DNA of 64,000 nucleotides, from NCBI RefSeq assembly GCF_021272345.1, contig NZ_JAJSDQ010000002.1:558001-622000 (forward strand). Reading direction: 5' to 3'. Below the pieces are notes generated by a model. The model made no database searches, was not told where the DNA came from, and saw only the letters and a program-made list of their open reading frames with translations. Position 1 is the stretch's first letter; every line of letters begins with the position of its first letter. The stretch comes from Ornithinimicrobium sediminis. Lineage in GTDB: Bacteria > Actinomycetota > Actinomycetes > Actinomycetales > Dermatophilaceae. Positions 62,861 to 64,000 of this stretch are shown here, piece after piece. Both the position numbers and the translations under genes were made by a program.

Positions 62861-64000
62861 TGCTCTACCTGCTCGGCGTCCTCCTGATGCTCGTCGGGAT
62901 CGCCGTGTCCATCGCCCTGCACGAGATCGGGCACCTGGTGCCGGCCAAGAAGTTCGGCGTCAAGTGCACGCAGTACATGGTCGGGTTCGGCCCGACCATC
63001 TGGTCGCGGGTCCGCGGGGAGACGGAGTACGGCGTCAAGGCGATCCCGCTGGGCGGGTACGTACGGATGATCGGCATGTTCCCGCCGCGACCCCAGGACG
63101 AGGGCAGGCTGCGCGCCTCCAGCACCGGGCGCTGGAGCCAGATGAGCGAGCAGGTGCGCGCCGAGTCGCTGCAGGAGGTCGGGCCCGGCGACGAGGACCG
63201 GGTCTTCTACAAGCTCCCCGTCTGGCAGCGCCTCGTCGTGATGTCCGGCGGGCCGCTGATGAACCTGCTCATCGCGACCGTCCTGCTGACCGGCATCATC
63301 ACCGTCTACGGGCTGCCGCAGCTGACCGCACAGGTGTCCGCGGTCGCCGCATGCGCGCCGACCGATGTCACGGCCGAGGACTGCGAGGGACAACCCGCGG
63401 CTCCGGCTGCCGCCGCGGGGCTCGAGGTGGGCGACCGCATCCTGGCCGTCGACGGGCAGGCGGTGGACGACTGGACGGGTGCGTCCTACCTCATCCAGCA
63501 GTCCGGCAGCCAGGCCGAGCTGCTCGTCGAGCGGGACGGTGCCCAGCAGACGCTGGTCGCCGACATGGTGGTGCGCGACCGCCCCTTGCTCAACCCGGAC
63601 GGCAGCGTCCAGGTGGACGAGGCCGGCGCCCCCGTCGTCGGCCCGGTCAGCTACCTGGGAGCCAGCGGGTCGCTGGAGTACGTCACGCAGCCACTCACCG
63701 AGGCTCCTGCGTTCGTGGGACAGGCGCTGATGGACACCGCGGCCATCTTCCTCCAGCTCCCGCAGAAGCTCGTGGGCGTCTGGGAGGCAGCCTTCGTCGG
63801 CGAAGAGCGGGACGCCGAAGGACCGATGTCCGTCGTCGGCGTGGGCCGCGTCGCCGGTGAGGTGACCTCCGGCGACCTCGGGCTCCTCTCGGACAGCGTG
63901 AGCGCCCGGATGGTGCTGTTGCTCTCCCTGCTCGCCTCGCTCAACATCGCGCTCTTCGTGTTCAACATGATCCCGCTGCTGCCGCTGGACGGCGGCCACA
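62860..64000 (+). CDS. rip: Site-2 protease, M50 family (Rip1/RseP type), 3' end outside window
   Basis: Intramembrane metalloprotease that cuts anti-sigma factors and other membrane proteins. About 380 residues are visible: first helix with HEIGHLVPAKK (zinc ligands His21, Glu22, His25), KAIPLGGYVRM, VMSGGPLMNLLIA, a PDZ domain (about 185-260; GLEVGDRILAVDGQAVDD), and at the right edge NIALFVFNMIPLLPLDGGH, with the LDG motif. ATG 62860 overlaps the dxr stop by one base. In actinobacteria dxr, rip and ispG usually follow each other. Confidence 0.95.
   Translation, partial: MLYLLGVLLMLVGIAVSIALHEIGHLVPAKKFGVKCTQYMVGFGPTIWSRVRGETEYGVKAIPLGGYVRMIGMFPPRPQDEGRLRASSTGRWSQMSEQVRAESLQEVGPGDEDRVFYKLPVWQRLVVMSGGPLMNLLIATVLLTGIITVYGLPQLTAQVSAVAACAPTDVTAEDCEGQPAAPAAAAGLEVGDRILAVDGQAVDDWTGASYLIQQSGSQAELLVERDGAQQTLVADMVVRDRPLLNPDGSVQVDEAGAPVVGPVSYLGASGSLEYVTQPLTEAPAFVGQALMDTAAIFLQLPQKLVGVWEAAFVGEERDAEGPMSVVGVGRVAGEVTSGDLGLLSDSVSARMVLLLSLLASLNIALFVFNMIPLLPLDGGH

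Noticed and set aside
1-64000. CRISPR arrays, rRNA, tRNA, tmRNA and insertion sequences
   Set aside because: I saw no regular direct-repeat array with spacers, no tRNA T-loop consensus in a gap, and no transposase-like protein or terminal inverted repeats.

Overview
The window is chromosomal DNA from a high-GC Gram-positive bacterium, an actinobacterium. By eye it is about 70% G+C, third codon positions are almost always G or C, and GTG starts are common. The gene order is the conserved actinobacterial backbone: ddl, thiL, rpmB, recG, rsmD, coaD, rpmF, rnc, mutM, smc, ftsY, ffh, then rpsP to rplS, lepB, rnhB, yraN, dprA, xerC, rpsB, tsf, pyrH, frr, cdsA, rlmN, dxr and the site-2 protease. Lineage-level details (TrmD joined to a GNAT domain, a RamB-type regulator beside the glyoxylate shunt, DUF2469, DUF3515, a WXG100-like protein) suit Micrococcales, perhaps an Intrasporangiaceae/Ornithinimicrobium-like organism. 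That placement is an inference; no search was run.

Layout. 1-7.1 kb: end of D-Ala-D-Ala ligase, DUF3515 lipoprotein and small AsnC-type protein (minus), thiamine-phosphate kinase, L28 (minus), YjbQ, DAK2/FakA-like kinase, RecG. 7.2-13 kb: an unrecognised protein, RsmD continuous with a hemerythrin domain, CoaD, YceD/L32, RNase III, MutM, acylphosphatase. 13-20.7 kb: SMC, a DsbA-like thiol protein, a small membrane protein, FtsY and Ffh. 20.8-30.8 kb is the most accessory-like part: a P-type ATPase, an FAD oxidoreductase, an amidohydrolase, and aceB-aceA divergent from a RamB-like regulator. 31-36.6 kb: S16, KH protein, RimM, TrmD-GNAT, L19, LepB, RNase HII, DUF2469, YraN. 36.6-44.2 kb: YifB, DprA, M23-like protein, XerC and an aminotransferase (minus), S2, EF-Ts. 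44.3-48.7 kb: nadA-nadB-nadC preceded by an NrtR-like regulator (minus). 48.8-53.3 kb: PyrH, RRF, CdsA, RlmN, alcohol dehydrogenase. 53.3-59 kb: DUF1918/DUF1876 protein, Hsp20, LOG-family protein, PrpE-like acyl-CoA synthetase and a secreted choice-of-anchor B protein. 59.2-61.6 kb: three tightly coupled uncharacterised genes, the first two with WXG-type features. 61.6-64 kb: Dxr and the start of the site-2 protease.

How the genes fit together. Most of the window serves translation (ribosomal proteins, rRNA/tRNA modification, recycling), SRP secretion (FtsY, Ffh, LepB, Rip), chromosome maintenance (SMC, XerC, RecG, DprA, MutM) and cofactor or envelope precursor synthesis (CoA, thiamine, NAD, isoprenoids, CDP-DAG, D-Ala-D-Ala). 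Two pathway modules carry their own probable regulators: RamB-like with aceBA, and NrtR-like with nadABC. Many genes overlap by 1 or 4 bases, indicating coupled translation.

I see no rRNA or tRNA gene, insertion sequence, prophage, CRISPR array or proven origin. No stretch longer than about 230 bases lacks a gene. The longest gaps (42066-42290, 33617-33824, 30845-31032, 59000-59174) are described under features or findings. The best candidates for something undescribed are the 59.2-61.6 kb operon, the RsmD-hemerythrin continuous frame, and the rplS leader with two competing partners for one segment.
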